64,000 nucleotides of DNA, taken from Sphingobacterium sp. JB170. Its GTDB lineage: Bacteria > Bacteroidota > Bacteroidia > Sphingobacteriales > Sphingobacteriaceae. Of the stretch, positions 61,008-64,000 are shown piece by piece (within the stretch, counting starts at the first letter, position 1; each line of letters starts with the position of its first letter). The notes below the pieces were generated by a model, which was given only the letters and a program-made list of their open reading frames with translations, had not been told where the DNA came from and searched no databases. The DNA lies in NCBI RefSeq assembly GCF_900163865.1, contig NZ_FUKU01000067.1:124001-188000 (forward strand), in the 5' to 3' direction. The position numbers and the translations under genes are program-made.

Positions 61008-63275
61008 TTATTTGACTTGGTTCCTGCGAATAATATTCAACGCTCCACCAGCCTTAAACCACTCAATTTGTGGCGCATTATAAGTATGATTCGCTAAGAT
61101 CTCATCTGTAGAACCATCTGCATGGTGTAAGACGATAGTCAACGGCTTACCTGGCGCAAATTCTGTTAATCCTACAATATCGATCGTATCATCTTCTTGA
61201 ATCTTCTCGTAATCATCTTTGTTTGCAAACGTCAATCCAAGCATTCCTTGTTTTTTCAAGTTTGTTTCGTGAATACGCGCAAATGATTTTACAAGAACGG
61301 CACGAACACCTAGGTGACGCGGCTCCATGGCAGCATGCTCACGTGATGAACCTTCTCCGTAGTTTTCATCTCCAACTACAATAGAACCAACCTCTGCAGC
61401 TTTATATGCACGCTGTGTTGCTGGAACAGGTCCGTACTCACCACTTATTTGGCTTTTCACTAAATCCGTTTTGTCGTTGAAGAAGTTCACCGCGCCGATA
61501 AGCATGTTGTTTGATATATTATCCAGGTGACCACGATATTTCAACCAAGGTCCAGCCATAGAAATGTGATCCGTCGTACACTTACCTTTTGCTTTGATCA
61601 ACAGTTTCAATCCTTTCAAGTCTGTACCTTCCCATGCCGTAAATGGCTCTAAGATTTGAAGTCGGTCAGAAGTCGATGCAACACTCACTTCAACACCTGT
61701 TCCGTCGGCTGCTGGCGCTTGGTAGCCCGCGTCCTCAACAGCAAAACCCTTTTCTGGAAGTTCCTCACCTGTAGGTGGATCCAGTTTTACTTGCTCACCA
61801 TTTTTATTTGTCAGCGTATCTGTAACCGGATTAAAACCTAAGTTACCTGAAATTGCAATTGCCGCCACCATTTCTGGAGAGGTCACAAAAGCGAACGTAT
61901 TCGGGTTGCCGTCAGCGCGCTTAGCGAAGTTACGGTTAAACGAGTGTACAATTGTGTTTTTCTCTTGCTTATCAGCTCCTTCACGATCCCACATTCCAAT
62001 ACATGGTCCACAAGCATTTGTGAATATTGTTGCGTTTAAATCCTCAAACGTTTTAAGTAATCCATCACGATCAGCCGTGTAACGTACTTGCTCGGAACCC
62101 GGGTTAATACCGAATTCAGCTTTAGTAACCAAACCTTTGTCAATAGCTTGCTTCGCAATAGAAGCTGCACGTGTTAAATCCTCATACGAAGAGTTCGTAC
62201 ATGATCCAATCAACCCCCATTCTACAGTCAGCGGCCAGCCGTTCTTTTCGGCTTCTTCAGCCATACGAGAGACAGGCGTATATAAATCTGGTGTGAAAGG
62301 TCCGTTCAACGAAGGTTCCAATTCTGAAAGGTTAATTTCAATCAATTGGTCAAAATATTTTTCCGGATCCGCATATACCTCTGGATCTGCAGATAGATGC
62401 TCTTTTATTGCGTTTGCAGCATCAGCAACCTCGGCACGATCTGTTGCGCGCAAATAACGTTCCATGGATGCATCATAACCAAAAGTAGACGTGGTTGCTC
62501 CAATCTCTGCCCCCATGTTACAGATAGTACCTTTACCAGTACATGACAAAGATTCTGCACCTTCACCAAAATATTCAACGATCGCACCGGTACCACCTTT
62601 TACAGTTAGAATACCAGCAACTTTTAAAATCACATCTTTCGCCGAAGCCCATCCACTTAAGCTACCCGTTAACTTAACACCAATTAATTTTGGAAATTTA
62701 AGTTCCCATGGAAGTCCAGCCATTACATCACATGCGTCCGCACCACCAACTCCAATAGCAACCATACCTAGACCGCCCGCATTCACGGTGTGCGAATCGG
62801 TACCGATCATCATACCGCCTGGGAACGCGTAGTTTTCCAAAACTACTTGGTGAATAATACCGGCACCTGGTTTCCAAAAACCGATGCCATATTTATTTGA
62901 AACTGAAGATAAGAAGTCAAACACCTCTGAACTCTCGTTCCTGGCGCGTGTTAAATCTTTTTCTGCTCCTTCTTTTGCTTGAATTAAGTGGTCACAGTGC
63001 ACCGTCGAAGGTACTGCCACTTTCGGACGTCCAGCCTGCATAAATTGTAACAATGCCATTTGCGCTGTCGCATCTTGCATAGCTACACGGTCTGGAGTGA
63101 AATCAACGTAAGAGTTACCACGTTCATATGCCTCAGTCGCACTTCCATCCCATAAGTGAGTATACAAAATCTTCTCAGATAGGGTCAAAGGTTTGTTAAC
63201 CACTTTACGAGCAGCTGCAATGCGCTCGTTATATTGGCCGTAAACCTTTTTGATCATTTCAATATCAAAAGCCAT
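61008..63275 (-). CDS. aconitate hydratase (mitochondrial-type)
   Basis: TCA-cycle enzyme interconverting citrate and isocitrate. 755 residues in the order and length of the ACO2/mitochondrial type. Seen: PSTVHCDHLIQAKEG, MIGTDSHTVNAGGLG, the iron-sulfur cysteines in LIGSCTNSSYEDL and NACGPCIGMWDREG, CTTDHISMAGPWLKYRGHLDN, and GDENYGEGSSREHAAMEPRHLG in the swivelling C-terminal domain. It is single; a possible -7 element (TATTTTTG, minus strand 63340-63347) lies 64 bp upstream. Confidence 0.96.
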   Translation of the reverse strand: MAFDIEMIKKVYGQYNERIAAARKVVNKPLTLSEKILYTHLWDGSATEAYERGNSYVDFTPDRVAMQDATAQMALLQFMQAGRPKVAVPSTVHCDHLIQAKEGAEKDLTRARNESSEVFDFLSSVSNKYGIGFWKPGAGIIHQVVLENYAFPGGMMIGTDSHTVNAGGLGMVAIGVGGADACDVMAGLPWELKFPKLIGVKLTGSLSGWASAKDVILKVAGILTVKGGTGAIVEYFGEGAESLSCTGKGTICNMGAEIGATTSTFGYDASMERYLRATDRAEVADAANAIKEHLSADPEVYADPEKYFDQLIEINLSELEPSLNGPFTPDLYTPVSRMAEEAEKNGWPLTVEWGLIGSCTNSSYEDLTRAASIAKQAIDKGLVTKAEFGINPGSEQVRYTADRDGLLKTFEDLNATIFTNACGPCIGMWDREGADKQEKNTIVHSFNRNFAKRADGNPNTFAFVTSPEMVAAIAISGNLGFNPVTDTLTNKNGEQVKLDPPTGEELPEKGFAVEDAGYQAPAADGTGVEVSVASTSDRLQILEPFTAWEGTDLKGLKLLIKAKGKCTTDHISMAGPWLKYRGHLDNISNNMLIGAVNFFNDKTDLVKSQISGEYGPVPATQRAYKAAEVGSIVVGDENYGEGSSREHAAMEPRHLGVRAVLVKSFARIHETNLKKQGMLGLTFANKDDYEKIQEDDTIDIVGLTEFAPGKPLTIVLHHADGSTDEILANHTYNAPQIEWFKAGGALNIIRRNQVK

Positions 63276-63339
63276 TTATTATTAATTATTATTTAATGTA
63301 CTCAATTAAAACTAAATCGATTATCGATTTTGATTAACA

Positions 63340-63347
63340 CAAAAATA
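63340..63347 (-). promoter_or_regulatory. possible -7 element of the aconitase gene
   Basis: On the minus strand TATTTTTG matches TAnnTTTG; no TTG is at the ideal distance. The surrounding sequence is A-rich, so this is tentative. Confidence 0.35.
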
Positions 63348-63482
63348 CAAAAAAGAATAGGTTAAAAGTAGTCTTAAGTCAAGCTACGTACTAATTTGGA
63401 ATAAATCCAAACAAGACGTGAACCCAATGACAAGTCCATCTTTTTTTCAAAAATATTCTTTTCCAGAACCGGTATTTATAAG

Positions 63483-63502
63483 AAAAGGGCAAATGCCCTT
63501 TT
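63483..63502 (-). terminator. terminator of rpe
   Basis: AAAAGGGCA-AA-TGCCCTTTT forms a short hairpin 12 bp after the rpe stop; on the minus strand the arm ends in TTTTCTT. Confidence 0.55.
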
Positions 63503-63514
63503 TAAATTCTTGTC

Positions 63515-64000
63515 CTAAACTTGTTGTGCACCATGTACAACATTTTTAAGGCTCCGTATTGCTTCGGTTGGGCTTTCAGCAGAAAAAACGCTACTACCTG
63601 CTACCAGCACATCGGCACCCACTTCTAACAACAATGCAGCATTTTTATCTCCCACACCGCCATCGATTTCAATCAACAACGCGTCATTTATCCCAGCGGC
63701 CATCGTCCTAAGGTCGCTAATCTTAGCGTATGTACGATCAATAAATTTCTGTCCCCCAAACCCCGGGTTTACAGACATCAAACAAACCAAATCGACATCT
63801 TGAATAACGTCTCGCAATAAGCTTACCGGTGTATGTGGGTTTAAAGCAACACCGGCCTTGCACCCCAGTTCCTTGATAGCAGCTAATGTCCGATGAAGAT
63901 GCGTGCATGCCTCATAATGCACCGTGATTATTTCGGCTCCTGATTCTTTACATGCCGTCAAATATCGATCTGGGTCAACGATCATCAAATGCACATCAAG
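63515..64000 (-). CDS. rpe: ribulose-phosphate 3-epimerase, 5' truncated by window
   Basis: Pentose-phosphate enzyme interconverting ribulose-5-P and xylulose-5-P. The frame is open to the window edge and reads LDVHLMIVDPDRYL, so roughly the first 60 residues are outside. The GTG at 63994 is internal, not a start. Seen: catalytic/metal DVHLMI (His), AGVALNPHTPVSLL, VCLMSVNPGFGGQKFI, the metal/acid EIDGGVGDKNAALL, and the phosphate-binding VLVAGSSVFSAE. All fit RPE. Confidence 0.95.
   Translation of the reverse strand, partial: LDVHLMIVDPDRYLTACKESGAEIITVHYEACTHLHRTLAAIKELGCKAGVALNPHTPVSLLRDVIQDVDLVCLMSVNPGFGGQKFIDRTYAKISDLRTMAAGINDALLIEIDGGVGDKNAALLLEVGADVLVAGSSVFSAESPTEAIRSLKNVVHGAQQV

Noticed and set aside
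1..64000. CRISPR arrays, rRNA genes, intact insertion sequences, prophage
   Set aside because: No regular spaced repeats, rRNA landmarks, complete transposase genes or phage structural genes were seen on reading through.

Overview
The window is from a member of the Bacteroidota, most probably family Sphingobacteriaceae. Evidence for this is a SusC/SusD pair, TAnnTTTG-type -7 promoter elements (with a -33 TTG in front of a tRNA), many Tat-exported or lipobox-bearing periplasmic enzymes of Bacteroidota type, WbqC, acyl-ACP thioesterase and PagL-like families, and moderate GC. Genus and species cannot be read from the sequence. Both ends cut a gene: thiH on the left and rpe on the right.

Layout. 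1-2.3 kb: thiamine genes (thiH end, an unknown gene, thiD). 2.3-5.2 kb, minus strand: an OmpA-like lipoprotein and a secreted GH144-type glycosidase. 5.3-5.5 kb: tRNA-Gly and tRNA-Leu in one transcript. 5.5-6.9 kb: a graveyard of three broken genes (alpha/beta hydrolase, NmrA-like, nitroreductase) next to an intact luciferase-like oxidoreductase and its divergent HxlR regulator. 9.8-14.4 kb: a SusC/SusD pair with no enzymes attached. 14.7-22.8 kb: a tightly packed five-gene plus-strand operon coding for an HD phosphohydrolase fused to a Pycsar-effector-like membrane domain, an SdiA-regulated-type lipoprotein, a secreted metallophosphatase, a frameshifted GAF-domain protein, and an Omp85-type barrel whose N-terminal part looks like a CotH/Fam20-like kinase. 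I regard this operon as the best candidate for an undescribed system. 23.1-24.6 kb: an S1-type sulfatase, followed by an IS3-like relic. 25.2-26.3 kb: a small conserved protein and an acyl-ACP thioesterase.

26.4-36.7 kb, minus strand: nine genes in one direction, forming a sugar or glycoside oxidation cluster. It has a GMC dehydrogenase with its Tat-exported small subunit, two Gfo/Idh/MocA oxidoreductases, a TIM-barrel isomerase, a NupG-like transporter, an ApbE flavin transferase, a Cys-less SUMF1-type protein and an AEC carrier. The composition fits oxidation of glycosides to keto-sugars in the periplasm followed by uptake; this is inference.

36.8-64 kb is largely core genome: PagL-like lipid A deacylase, pyrF, an RluA-type synthase, panB, obg, adk, two identical tRNA-Arg(ACG) genes around a J-domain/KTSC protein, a TetR-nitroreductase operon with a clear operator, pepD, an O-acetyltransferase, a UbiB-like kinase, an LpxL-like acyltransferase coupled to a GT2 glycosyltransferase, ligA, dapA, aconitase and rpe. 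A decayed TnpB gene lies at 53.8-54.25 kb. No CRISPR array, intact insertion sequence, prophage or rRNA was seen.
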